From RPQJ01 sp963700045 (GTDB lineage Bacteria; Pseudomonadota; Gammaproteobacteria; Steroidobacterales; Steroidobacteraceae), in assembly GCA_963700045.1 (NCBI GenBank), contig CAVOWK010000012.1, positions 186,001 through 250,000 of the forward strand: a DNA stretch of 64,000 bases, given 5' to 3'. Both the position numbers and the translations under genes were made by a program. Position 1 is the first letter of the stretch. Each line of letters begins with the position of its first letter. Below the pieces are notes generated by a model, which worked only from the letters and a program-made list of their open reading frames with translations, did not search any database and was not told where the DNA came from. Positions 38,370-46,724 of the stretch are shown here, one piece after another.

Positions 38370-40675
38370 ATCGGCTCCTCGCAGCGGACCACGAGCATGG
38401 ACGGCGGCGCGCCCGGCAGCAGGTTCAGTTCCTTGCGCACGTCGCGATAGCCCTGGCGTGTGCCCACTACGGTATAGCGGCCCGGCATCAGCTCGAGATC
38501 CCGGTGTTCGAAGAGCCCAAGCTTACCAATCCGGTAGATCTGCACGTCCGTCGCATTGTCGGACGCCAGCGCCACCTTGACCGGCGTCTCGGCCTGCCGC
38601 AACTGCTCGGACAGCCGCGCCTGCTGGGCCTGCAGGCGCGTGCCCGGCGTCGACACACGGGCCGCGCGCTCGAGCACGTTGCGCGCGATGTCCCGGCCGG
38701 AAGGACTGTAGAGCCGTTCGGGCTTGTCGATGAACGACTGCAGTTCGGCATCGATCATGGCGCGCGGCTCCGCACGCTCGACCCCTTCCTGCGCGGGCCG
38801 CAGTGCCGGCTCGACCTTGAGCGCCTCACCGTACAGCGCAAGCGCCTGCGACCATTGCTCCGCACGCTCGGCCGCGGCGGCGCGCTCGACGATGGCGGTC
38901 AGCGACTTCGTTTCGGTGGCGCGACGGATCTGCTGCAGGCCATCGGCGACTTCCGGCGTGCCGGGCCGGATGCGTCCCGCCCGTTCGAACGCGCTCTGCG
39001 CCGTGGCGTAGTCGCGACGCGCCAACGCGGCCATGGCCTGCGCCATCGCCGTGGCGTAGGCGTCGTCGGCCTCGCGCGCGCCAAGTCGTGCGACGCCTGC
39101 GCGCGCCACGGTCGTCGCCGGATCGAGCTTCAGCGCACGCTGGTACGCCGCAATTGCGGCACTGACCTCGCCTGCCTGCTCGGCACGCGCACCGACCGCC
39201 GTTTCGCGCAGCACTTCGTCGAGCACGCGCGAGCGGGCGATTCCACTGCGCGCGGCGGCATCGTCCGGCGCGACTTTCAGCACTGCCGCGTATTTTTCCT
39301 GCGCCTCGGCGCCGCGACCCGCAGCGAACGCGGCCTGCGCATCCGCCAGCCTGGTGCGAACCACAGCAGGCAGTCGCTGCTCGAGCTGGTCGAGCCCCCG
39401 CGCCATCGTGTCGAAATGAGCGAGCGCCGACTCGAAATCGCGTCCGGTCATTGCCGCATCGCCGGCAGTCAGGGCGTTGCGGACTTGCGCGTACGACGAC
39501 CCACCCCAGGTGGCAACGTCCCGTTGCTCGAGTCGCTGCAGGCGCGCTGGCAACGGACTGCGGCGCTCCTCCGCCTTGCGCTTCAATGCCGCGAGGCGTT
39601 CGAAATCCGCGATCGGTTTCGCTACCGGCGCCGCGGCCGCGGGGGTCGCGGGCACTGTTGGTGCCGGCGTCTGCGAACCAACGAGACCCGGCAGGACGAA
39701 GAAGGTAAAGCCGGCTGCCGCGAGCGCCAGCCCCATTGCGCCGACCAGCAGGCCGCGGCGGAAGCCTTCGCTGCGCAGCGACTTTGCCGAAGGCGCATCA
39801 CCCCTGGTGCGGTGCCATTGCGACTGCACGGGCAGGGCATCGGCGGGTGGACGCGGCTGCCAAGTCGCAACGCCAGGGGCAACGGTCGATGCCGCGTCAG
39901 CCGGCGCCGTCGCGAGCAGCAGGTGCAGCTCCTCGTGCACGATGCGCATGGCGAGCGGCCGGTCAGCGGGCCGTTTGGCGAGGCAGCGCGCCACCAGTGC
40001 ACGGAAAGCCTCGGGCGGATCCGGCCTGCCGGCGACCGGTGGCGGGATCTCGTCATGCACGCGCGCGGGCGTCACGTCCGGGTAGAAGGGCGGGTGCCCG
40101 CTGACGAGTTCATAGAACAGCACGCCGAGGGCGTAGACGTCGTCCGCCACGGCGGCAGCGGCGCCGTCGAGCCGCTCGGGACTCGTCGAATAGGGCGAGG
40201 CACCGGCCGGCTGCGTCGAACCGATCCTGCGCGCACTGCCGAGATCGACGAGTCGCGGCAAGCCGTCGCCGTCGAGCAGCACGTTGGCCGACTTCAGATC
40301 GCCGTGAACCCAGCCCGCTGCATGGAGCTGCGACAGTGCCTCGATCACCGGCAGCAGCCGGCGCGCGATCAACGTCCAGGGACGTCCGCGCAGGCGGCCA
40401 ATTTCGCCGCCCGGGAGATACTCGAAGACATCGAACGATTCGTTGCCCGTGTCGTGCGTGGCGAGCGGCGCGAGCAGCGTCGCATGATCGACGACGGCGC
40501 GGATGCGTTCACCGGCCAGGTCGCCGGCCGCCCGGAAACGCAGCACGACGTCACGGTTGGCATGGGTATCCCGCGCAAGCCACGTCACGCCGTCGTGACC
40601 GGCCGCGAGCGGCCGCGTGAGTTCGTATCGCGCAGCCACGACCTGCCCGCCTGCGAGCGCCGTCATGTTCGTCAT
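38366..40675 (-). CDS. Ser/Thr-kinase-like protein with TM, TPR-type repeats and PEGA-like end
   Basis: 769 residues. Kinase fold at about 15-265 with HGDLKSANVLL (residues 124-134), LVDLGSA in place of DFG, and ADDVYALGVLFYEL. The VAIK lysine is Arg (VVLRF, residue 46) and the Gly loop is weak, so activity is questionable. A transmembrane helix (about 310-332) is followed by helical TPR-like repeats outside the cell membrane (DFESALAHFD, GRGAEAQEKYAAVLKVAP, RRDYATAQSAFERAGRIRP) and a C-terminal PEGA-like strand (YTVVGTRQGYRDVRKEL). Overlaps the SUMF1 gene by four bases; PASTA repeats are absent. Confidence 0.85.
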   Translation of the reverse strand: MTNMTALAGGQVVAARYELTRPLAAGHDGVTWLARDTHANRDVVLRFRAAGDLAGERIRAVVDHATLLAPLATHDTGNESFDVFEYLPGGEIGRLRGRPWTLIARRLLPVIEALSQLHAAGWVHGDLKSANVLLDGDGLPRLVDLGSARRIGSTQPAGASPYSTSPERLDGAAAAVADDVYALGVLFYELVSGHPPFYPDVTPARVHDEIPPPVAGRPDPPEAFRALVARCLAKRPADRPLAMRIVHEELHLLLATAPADAASTVAPGVATWQPRPPADALPVQSQWHRTRGDAPSAKSLRSEGFRRGLLVGAMGLALAAAGFTFFVLPGLVGSQTPAPTVPATPAAAAPVAKPIADFERLAALKRKAEERRSPLPARLQRLEQRDVATWGGSSYAQVRNALTAGDAAMTGRDFESALAHFDTMARGLDQLEQRLPAVVRTRLADAQAAFAAGRGAEAQEKYAAVLKVAPDDAAARSGIARSRVLDEVLRETAVGARAEQAGEVSAAIAAYQRALKLDPATTVARAGVARLGAREADDAYATAMAQAMAALARRDYATAQSAFERAGRIRPGTPEVADGLQQIRRATETKSLTAIVERAAAAERAEQWSQALALYGEALKVEPALRPAQEGVERAEPRAMIDAELQSFIDKPERLYSPSGRDIARNVLERAARVSTPGTRLQAQQARLSEQLRQAETPVKVALASDNATDVQIYRIGKLGLFEHRDLELMPGRYTVVGTRQGYRDVRKELNLLPGAPPSMLVVRCEEPI

Positions 40676-40685
40676 CGGCCTGGAC

Positions 40686-41942
40686 TCAGCGCTTGCCGGC
40701 CGCCGGCTGGGTGGTGTCCGCCGTCGTCGCCGGCAGGCCCGTCTCGTTCTCGTACAGCTCGCGCAGGAGACGCCGCCATTCCGTGTACTGCTGCTCCGCC
40801 GAACCCTTCAGCTCGAGCGTGCGGCCCTCGATATCGACCACGCTCGGCTGCACTTCGTTCTGGAACGAGCTGCCGAGCTGCTTCAGCGATTCGCCGTGCA
40901 TCTTGATTTCGGAGCGCATGTCGAGGCCGCTCTTGAACGCATAGATGCCGCCGATGACAGCGGCGGTCGCCGCAGCCGAACCCGCGCTGCTGTTCGTATT
41001 CTGCCCCGCCACGACGCCGCCGATGATCGCCGCCGCGCCGAGCAATCCGCGCGCCAGCGCCTTGCGCTTCGCCTCGGCTTCGGCCGCGAGCTCTTCATGC
41101 GAGTACTTGCGCCAGTTGACGTAAGCGTCGTCGATGGTCTCGCCGAAGTTCGTGTAGTGCTCGTTGAGCGTGTCGATCAGCGCGTAATCACGTTCGTGCA
41201 CGCGGTCCATGCGCTGCACCACCGGGTCGTCCTCCGCCGGCAGGCGCGCGATGGCATACGTGCCGCGCTTCGGGTCGTGCGCCAGGTATGGCTGGAACGC
41301 ATACGGCGCGAGGTCGGACGCGAACCGCAGGTTGGCGACCTGGTGCACCTGCACTCGCTGTTCGCGCGTAAGCTCGTTGCGCGCGGCGAGCAGGTCGTTC
41401 GCGATCGTCGCGTACACGTTGTCGAACGGGTCGCGCGGCTTGACCGGAATGTCCTTGTAGGCGCGCGTGTCCGCCTGGCCTTCGTAGTCCTTGCGCAGCC
41501 ACGCGCGGCCGGTGGCGTCCGTCACGGTGACCGCGAGCTTCAGCACGCTGCCGTCGGATTCGACGATCCGCGCGCCGATGTTCACATCGCTGCCGGAATT
41601 TTCAGCAGGCAGCACGCGCACCTGCCCCCACTGCCCGGTGCTTTCGAGCGTGTCGCGCAGCAGTACGGGCATGTAGCGCGCCTCCGCTTTGCGCACGTCC
41701 GGGTAGATGCCGCGCTTTTCCTGCTCGACCTGGTCCGGCGGGATGTTCGGATCGAACATGCGTATGCCGACGTCGAGCAGTTCGGCCTGGGGAATTTCAG
41801 CCGTGGCTTTCTGCGCGACGACCGGCGCCATCGGGCGCTCGTCCTGCACGACGCAGCCGGCTGCACCGAACACGAGTGCCAGCACCACGCAGCACGCGCG
41901 CCACACGCGGCCGGACCCAACGGGAATGATCGAAGACGTCAC
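40686..41942 (-). CDS. Large lipoprotein with Gly-zipper-like hydrophobic segment
   Basis: 418 residues: lipoprotein leader ending in FGAAGC (Cys near 30), a soluble domain (about 60-250) that recalls CsgG/TolB-like periplasmic folds (YMPVLLRDTLESTGQWGQVRVLP, SDVNIGARIVES), then a small-residue membrane segment ARGLLGAAAIIGGVVAGQN and TAAVIGGIYAF (about 290-335), and a charged C-terminus. The Gly/Ala-rich stretch suggests membrane insertion. Starts inside the stop of the Ser/Gly-rich lipoprotein gene (ATGA overlap), 11 bases before the kinase gene. Confidence 0.75.
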   Translation of the reverse strand: MTSSIIPVGSGRVWRACCVVLALVFGAAGCVVQDERPMAPVVAQKATAEIPQAELLDVGIRMFDPNIPPDQVEQEKRGIYPDVRKAEARYMPVLLRDTLESTGQWGQVRVLPAENSGSDVNIGARIVESDGSVLKLAVTVTDATGRAWLRKDYEGQADTRAYKDIPVKPRDPFDNVYATIANDLLAARNELTREQRVQVHQVANLRFASDLAPYAFQPYLAHDPKRGTYAIARLPAEDDPVVQRMDRVHERDYALIDTLNEHYTNFGETIDDAYVNWRKYSHEELAAEAEAKRKALARGLLGAAAIIGGVVAGQNTNSSAGSAAATAAVIGGIYAFKSGLDMRSEIKMHGESLKQLGSSFQNEVQPSVVDIEGRTLELKGSAEQQYTEWRRLLRELYENETGLPATTADTTQPAAGKR

Positions 41943-43180
41943 TGCGTGCTCTGCTTGTACTTGCGGTATTCCTCCCAGAGCCGCTCCCGCAGCTCGGGGT
42001 CCGTTTCCTTCATCGCGGCCTCGCGCAACTGGCGCGCGACGATGTCGTCGTCGCGACCGTCGGGGATGCCGGCCGGCACGTCGCTGGGACCACCGCCGCC
42101 CTTCGCACCACCACCGACGCCGCCACCACCGCCCTGGGTGCCCGAGCCTGCTGCGACGTCGCCGCCCTGGCCGCCTTCGCTGCCCGTGCCGGGGGTGTCA
42201 TCGCCGCTACCGGTACCCTCCCCGGCACCTTCCTTGCCCTGACCACCCGCTCCGTCACCATTCGTGCCATCACCATTTGCGGCACCGCCACCCCCGGTGT
42301 CGCCGCCACCCTCGCCTTCGGCTCCGCTGCCCCCCGCCGAGCCCGCGCGGCCGGCGCGCTCCTGCGAGATGGTCTCCTGTTCCTTGCGCATGCGCGCGTC
42401 GAACACCGCGAAAGTTTCGTCGAAGCGGCGATCGATCTCCGCACGCTTGTCTTCGGTGGTCACGGGACCACTGCCGCTGCCGCCGCCCGAGCCGGACTGG
42501 CCGGACTGGCCGGACTGGCCGGAGTGACCGGGCGTGCCGGCGATGGTGCCCGCCGACCCGGGCTGTCCCGCGGACCCAGCACCCGTGGATCCCGGCTGGC
42601 CGGCCGCTCCAGGCTGACCTTCTGCACCCGTCGAACCGGTCGATCCGTTGGGGTTCGTTGAGCCACCACCGCGCGTCGAATCACCCTGAGTGCCAGGCGC
42701 GCCCCCGGCCGAACCCCCGCCGGACGGTGATCCGGACGATGAGGGCGTGCTGCCCTGCGAGCCGCCGGCGGCAGGAGGCGTGGGCCAGCCTTGTGGCTGC
42801 GGCGGTGGGGGTGGCCCGGAACCACCAGGGCTGGAGCCACCACCCGCCGATGATCCGCCGGACTGGGATCCGCTCGGCGAGGACGAACCCGTGCTGCCGG
42901 ACGACCCGGAGCTGCCGGCAGGCGATTGCTGCCCGGAACTCCCCGACGATGAGGGCGACTGCTGGCCGGAACCTTCCGACGACGAGGGCGACTGCGAGCC
43001 CGGGCTGCCGCCCGAACTCGGACTCGACGGCGACGAACTGCCCGGGGAGGACGGTGACGAGGGCGACGAGCTCGGCATGCCGCTCGGCATCGAACTGGAA
43101 CTGGTCGTCAGGCACCCGCTGGTGGCGAGCGCAGTTGCAGCCACGAACGCTGCCGCAGTCAGTCCTTTCAAGCCGTGCAT
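41939..43180 (-). CDS. Ser/Gly/Pro-rich lipoprotein with extreme low complexity
   Basis: 413 residues: leader ending in LATSGC (Cys near 23), then about 190 residues of almost only Ser, Gly, Pro, Gln and Thr, including repeated SSPSSP, QQSPSSS and a GQSGQSGQSG run. A helix follows (about 235-275, DKRAEIDRRFDETFAVFDARMRKEQE), then a second Gly-rich tract and a charged C-terminal helix (LREAAMKETDPELRERLWEEYRKYK). Likely a flexible surface or envelope-spanning tether. The ATG at 43180 has AGGGG about 9 bases before it. 93 bases after the previous lipoprotein gene. Confidence 0.75.
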   Translation of the reverse strand: MHGLKGLTAAAFVAATALATSGCLTTSSSSMPSGMPSSSPSSPSSPGSSSPSSPSSGGSPGSQSPSSSEGSGQQSPSSSGSSGQQSPAGSSGSSGSTGSSSPSGSQSGGSSAGGGSSPGGSGPPPPPQPQGWPTPPAAGGSQGSTPSSSGSPSGGGSAGGAPGTQGDSTRGGGSTNPNGSTGSTGAEGQPGAAGQPGSTGAGSAGQPGSAGTIAGTPGHSGQSGQSGQSGSGGGSGSGPVTTEDKRAEIDRRFDETFAVFDARMRKEQETISQERAGRAGSAGGSGAEGEGGGDTGGGGAANGDGTNGDGAGGQGKEGAGEGTGSGDDTPGTGSEGGQGGDVAAGSGTQGGGGGVGGGAKGGGGPSDVPAGIPDGRDDDIVARQLREAAMKETDPELRERLWEEYRKYKQSTQ

Positions 43181-43272
43181 GCGCTGGAACCCCTGGACGG
43201 TGACCGGCGTGGACGATCCCGCGGCTCTGGTCCTACGAGCTTGGATGCGTCCGGCGGCCGGCAGTTCAACCG

Positions 43273-44079
43273 TCAACGCGAACCCGCGGCGCCGACCGCC
43301 CCGGCAGCGGCCGCCCCAGGGATTACCAGGTCGTCCCCGACGAGGAACGCGCGCAGCTGTTCGCTCAGGCGATTGCAGGCGGTATTGCGTACCGGGGTGA
43401 TGATCGGGATGGGCGCGATGGCACCGATGAGCACAGAAGTGCCGGTAACGTCGGCGCTGACCGAGCCGACCTCGCTCGCGGTCTGCATGTCCCAGACCGA
43501 CGCGACATAACCCGACTCTTTCTCCCACCAGCCGACGCCGAAACAGCCACCGCCACCCGGCCCGATCGCGCACGCGACGCTGCCGCCGCCATCGGTCTTG
43601 CGGGTGTTGCCGTCGACCCAGACCACGTAGCGGACACCGATTTCCTGCAGCCGCTCGGTGATGCCAGGCCGCTGCAGCAGCACGCGCAAGCCATCCGCAT
43701 TGGCCGGAGCCGTGCTCGGCTCGAACCAGGGAAACAGCGCATCGGTGAATTCCTGCTCGCCGTAGATCTTGAACGCGGTGCGCGCGGTCTTGCCGGAATG
43801 CGCGCTCTGCCCCTTCTCGGGATGGACCAGCTCGCCGCCGAGCCGCTCCTGGACGCAGTCGAGGAAGGCTTCCTCGGTGCCCACGCCTTCGAGCTGCGGC
43901 TTCTTCAGCAGGACGATCGATTCGTTGGCCTGGATCGGCGAGGCGACCTGGCGCGTCTCATCGACTTTGGACGTCATGCAGCCGGACGCCACGACTCCGA
44001 GCACGGCGACCCCCGCAGCGGCGCGCCACGGCGCGCGGGCGCTCGCTCGAGGACGGCGATCGAGCCTTGCGTGTGTCAT
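43273..44079 (-). CDS. Lipoprotein, first gene of the vWA/kinase cluster
   Basis: 268 residues: lipoprotein leader (VLGVVASGCMTS), then a domain with VGTEEAFLDCVQERL, FKIYGEQEFTDALFPWFEP, and a beta-rich C-terminal half with Gly-rich loops (AIGPGGGGCFGVGWWEKES, GSVSADVTGTSVLIGAIAP). Family not recognised; the C-terminal half recalls lipoproteins of unknown role near stress regulators. The ATG at 44079 has a perfect AGGAGG 6 bases upstream, the strongest ribosome site seen here, as expected for the first cistron. Confidence 0.8.
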   Translation of the reverse strand: MTHARLDRRPRASARAPWRAAAGVAVLGVVASGCMTSKVDETRQVASPIQANESIVLLKKPQLEGVGTEEAFLDCVQERLGGELVHPEKGQSAHSGKTARTAFKIYGEQEFTDALFPWFEPSTAPANADGLRVLLQRPGITERLQEIGVRYVVWVDGNTRKTDGGGSVACAIGPGGGGCFGVGWWEKESGYVASVWDMQTASEVGSVSADVTGTSVLIGAIAPIPIITPVRNTACNRLSEQLRAFLVGDDLVIPGAAAAGAVGAAGSR

Positions 44080-44136
44080 GGCAGTCCTCCTGTGGCTGAG
44101 CGGCCTGCGCAGCGGCAACGAAGTCGGGGACGTCCG

Positions 44137-44142
44137 AGTATA
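44137..44142 (-). promoter_or_regulatory. Possible -10 element of the cluster promoter
   Basis: TATACT on the minus strand, 58 bases before the first ATG of the cluster. No convincing -35 element lies at the right distance, so this is a weak call. Confidence 0.25.
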
Positions 44143-44186
44143 CGTCAAGGATTCGGGCCGAAATATCAGCATGACCGGAGTCAACT

Positions 44187-45272
44187 TCAGTCGAACAATC
44201 CCCCCTGCCGCGGGGCGCCGGGTTCGCGTTCGAACTGCTGCGTATCGAGTTCCGGCGCGGCTTCCTGATTGAGCCCGAGACGCCGGCAGGCCCGCGCAAA
44301 TCGAGCCCCGACCATCGCTGCGTAGGCACCTTCGCCTCGCATGCGATGACCGAAACGGGGGTCGTTGAGACGGCCGCCACGCATCTCGCGCACGTGATTC
44401 AGCACACGGTCCGCACGCTCGGGGTAGTGCTCGCGCAGCCAGTTCTCGAACAGGGATGCGACCTCGAAGGGCAGCCGCAACAGCAGATACGCCGCGCGCC
44501 GGGCCCCTGCTGCGGACGCAGCCTCGAGCACGTGTTCGACCTCGTGGTCCGTCAGGGCCGGAATCACGGGGGCCATCATCACGCCGACGGGAACACCGGC
44601 CGACGTGAGTTCCCGCACGACACGCAATCGCGCCTGCGGCGATGCGGCACGCGGTTCCAGCGTCCGCTTCAGTCTGTCGTCCAGGCTCGTGATGCTGATG
44701 AAGACCGACACCAGCTGGCGCTCGGCCAGTGCGCGCAGCAGATCGAGGTCGCGCAGGATCAGGGCGCCCTTGGTGATGATCGACAGTGGATGCCGCCTTG
44801 CCAGCAGCAACTCGAGTACCGCGCGTGTGGAACGCAGCTTGCGCTCGGCCGGCTGGTAGGGATCGGTGTTGCCGCCGATGTGCAGCACCTTGCAGACGTA
44901 ACGCGGCGACGAAATTTCCTGCTGCAACAGCGCCGCAAGACCGGGCTTGTGGAAGATGCGCGTCTCGAAGTCGAGCCCGGGACTGAGATTCAGATACGCG
45001 TGCGCTGGCCGTGCGAAACAGTAGATGCAGCCGTGCTCACACCCCTGGTACGGGTTGAGAGACTGATCGAACGGGACATCCGGCGAACGATTGGTCGTGA
45101 TCGCGTGCCTGGCAAACTCGGGCATCAGCGTCGTCGCCGGGTTCTGCAACGGCTCGTCCAGGCTCCCCCAGCCGTCATCCTCCGGCGTGAGCGTAGTCGC
45201 TTCGAAGCGACCGGCCGGATTCGTGACCGCGCCGCGACCTTTCGCCACCTGATGTCGGTCTGCCCGCCGCAT
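44187..45272 (-). CDS. PA0069-family radical SAM protein (SplB-related)
   Basis: 361 residues with the radical-SAM cluster motif CEHGCIYC (CxxxCxxC), followed by HAYLNLSPGLDFETRI and the SAM-binding IGGNTDPYQPAE. The PA0069 group is related to spore photoproduct lyase and is often DNA-damage inducible; the substrate is unknown. A near-consensus LexA box lies 10 bases upstream, inside the presumed promoter. The ATG at 45272 lies so close that a GTG at 45248 (VAKGRGAVTNPAGRFE) may be the true start, matching the usual family N-terminus. Confidence 0.88.
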   Translation of the reverse strand: MRRADRHQVAKGRGAVTNPAGRFEATTLTPEDDGWGSLDEPLQNPATTLMPEFARHAITTNRSPDVPFDQSLNPYQGCEHGCIYCFARPAHAYLNLSPGLDFETRIFHKPGLAALLQQEISSPRYVCKVLHIGGNTDPYQPAERKLRSTRAVLELLLARRHPLSIITKGALILRDLDLLRALAERQLVSVFISITSLDDRLKRTLEPRAASPQARLRVVRELTSAGVPVGVMMAPVIPALTDHEVEHVLEAASAAGARRAAYLLLRLPFEVASLFENWLREHYPERADRVLNHVREMRGGRLNDPRFGHRMRGEGAYAAMVGARFARACRRLGLNQEAAPELDTQQFEREPGAPRQGGLFD

Positions 45273-45282
45273 GCGCCGAGAC

Positions 45283-45302
45283 TACTGTATGCATATACAG
45301 TT
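45283..45302 (-). promoter_or_regulatory. LexA (SOS) box upstream of the radical SAM gene
   Basis: TACTGTATGCATATACAGTT contains CTGT-N8-ACAG with AT-rich centre, matching the gammaproteobacterial LexA operator nearly perfectly. On the minus strand GTGACA (45302-45307) and TAGTCT flank it with 17 bases between, so the box sits in the spacer of a sigma70-like promoter where LexA would block RNA polymerase. It also touches the stop codon of the upstream MFS gene. Confidence 0.88.
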
Positions 45303-45303
45303 G

Positions 45304-46533
45304 TCACTCCCTGTCGGGAAACCGGTCCATGCGCCACAGCTCGGGGAAAAAGCGCGTCCACGCGAGCGCAACGAACAGCGTCGCGCAGCCACCGATGACC
45401 ACCGCCGGGATCGCGCCGACCCACGCCGCGACCAACCCGGACTCGAATTCACCGAGCTCGTTCGAGGCGCCGATGAACACCGAGTTCACCGCGCTGACGC
45501 GGCCCCGGATGTCGTCGGGAGTCTGGAGCTGCACGAGCAGGTGGCGGATGTAGACGCTGACCATGTCACCTGCGCCCAGCACGGTGAGCGCGCCGATCGA
45601 AATCCAGAAGCTCGTCGACACGCCGAACACGAGCGTTGCGAACCCGAAGACGATCACGCCGCCGAACATCCAGTGGCCGATGCGCCGGGTCACGGGCAGC
45701 ACGCCGAGCACGACACCGGTCAACGCCGCCCCCACACCCGGCGCTGCACGCAGCCAGCCGAGCCCGCTCGGCCCGACGTGCAGCACGTCGGCGGCATACA
45801 CCGGCAACAGCGCAGTCGCACCACCGAACAGTACCGCAAACAGGTCGAGCGAAATCGCTCCCAGCACGGGACGCCGGCCGCGAACGAACCGCAGTCCTTC
45901 GAGCAGCGCATGACGATCGAGCGGCGCCGTGCTGGCGGCCGCGCTCGCATCGCCGCCCCGGCGCAGCGTTGCGAGCATCAGCAGCGACACGGCGAGCAAG
46001 CTCGCTACGGTTGCGTAGACGGTCGTGGCGCCCGCGAGATACAGCAGGCCGCCGAGCGCGGGGCCCGCGATCGTCGAGACCTGCCACAGCGAGGAATTGA
46101 AGGCGACCGCGGCGCCGAAATGTTCGCGGTCCACCAGGTTCGGCAGCAGGGCCTGGCTCGCCGGCATCGCAAAGGCACGGGCGACGCCGAACAAGGTCAT
46201 GATCCCGAACACGGGCCACGCGCTGCGCAGGCCATGCCACGCGAACGCGAGCAGCAGCAGCGCGCAGAGCAGCAGCAGCACGTAGCAGCCGGCGATGATG
46301 CGGCGGCGGTCGCGGGTGTCCGCGAAGTGCCCTGCCGGCAGGATCAGCAGCACGAACGGCAGGAACTGCGACAGTCCTACCAGGCCGAGATCGAGCGGAC
46401 TGCGCGTGACTTCGTACACCTGCCAGCCGACGGCCACGGTCTGCATCTGCACGGCCAGCGAGCCCAGGAAACGCGCGAGGATGTAGCGCGTGAAATCCGC
46501 GTTGCGCAGCAGCGCACGACGCTCGTTCTTCAT
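45304..46533 (-). CDS. MFS transporter (EntS/DHA3-like)
   Basis: 409 residues with twelve predicted helices. N-terminal RNADFTRYILARFLGSLAVQMQTVAVGWQVYEVTRSPLDLGLVGL region, the loop-2-type motif HFADTRDRRRI, and ASQALLPNLVDREHFGAAVAFNS place it in the MFS group that includes EntS and multidrug DHA3 exporters. Substrate unknown. The ATG at 46533 gives the proper first helix. It precedes the SOS-controlled gene by one promoter region on the same strand; the two are probably separate units. Confidence 0.9.
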   Translation of the reverse strand: MKNERRALLRNADFTRYILARFLGSLAVQMQTVAVGWQVYEVTRSPLDLGLVGLSQFLPFVLLILPAGHFADTRDRRRIIAGCYVLLLLCALLLLAFAWHGLRSAWPVFGIMTLFGVARAFAMPASQALLPNLVDREHFGAAVAFNSSLWQVSTIAGPALGGLLYLAGATTVYATVASLLAVSLLMLATLRRGGDASAAASTAPLDRHALLEGLRFVRGRRPVLGAISLDLFAVLFGGATALLPVYAADVLHVGPSGLGWLRAAPGVGAALTGVVLGVLPVTRRIGHWMFGGVIVFGFATLVFGVSTSFWISIGALTVLGAGDMVSVYIRHLLVQLQTPDDIRGRVSAVNSVFIGASNELGEFESGLVAAWVGAIPAVVIGGCATLFVALAWTRFFPELWRMDRFPDRE

Positions 46534-46724
46534 CCGCGGTCGTACCCGCGATGGCGTGGAAACTGGCTGCTCATCGGTGCGCGGCAGGATAGCCGATGCA
46601 CGCCCGGAGCGTGGCCAGCCAGTAGCATCGGGGCAGGACTTCAAGTGACAATCGGTCACCTGCCGTCCTGGTGCGTGCCCGAAGCAGAAACAGGCATGCG
46701 CGGCGGTCTCCGGAGAAGACATCC

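Noticed and set aside
42010..42444. Possible second gene in the Ser/Gly-rich region
   Set aside because: Out-of-frame reading of repetitive DNA; the lipoprotein frame with leader and operon overlap is better supported.
30545..44079. Type VI secretion or Zorya defence locus
   Set aside because: No Tss/Hcp/VgrG genes, and no ZorB (peptidoglycan-binding) or ZorC/ZorD helicase-type genes; only the MotA-like and kinase/FHA elements are shared.
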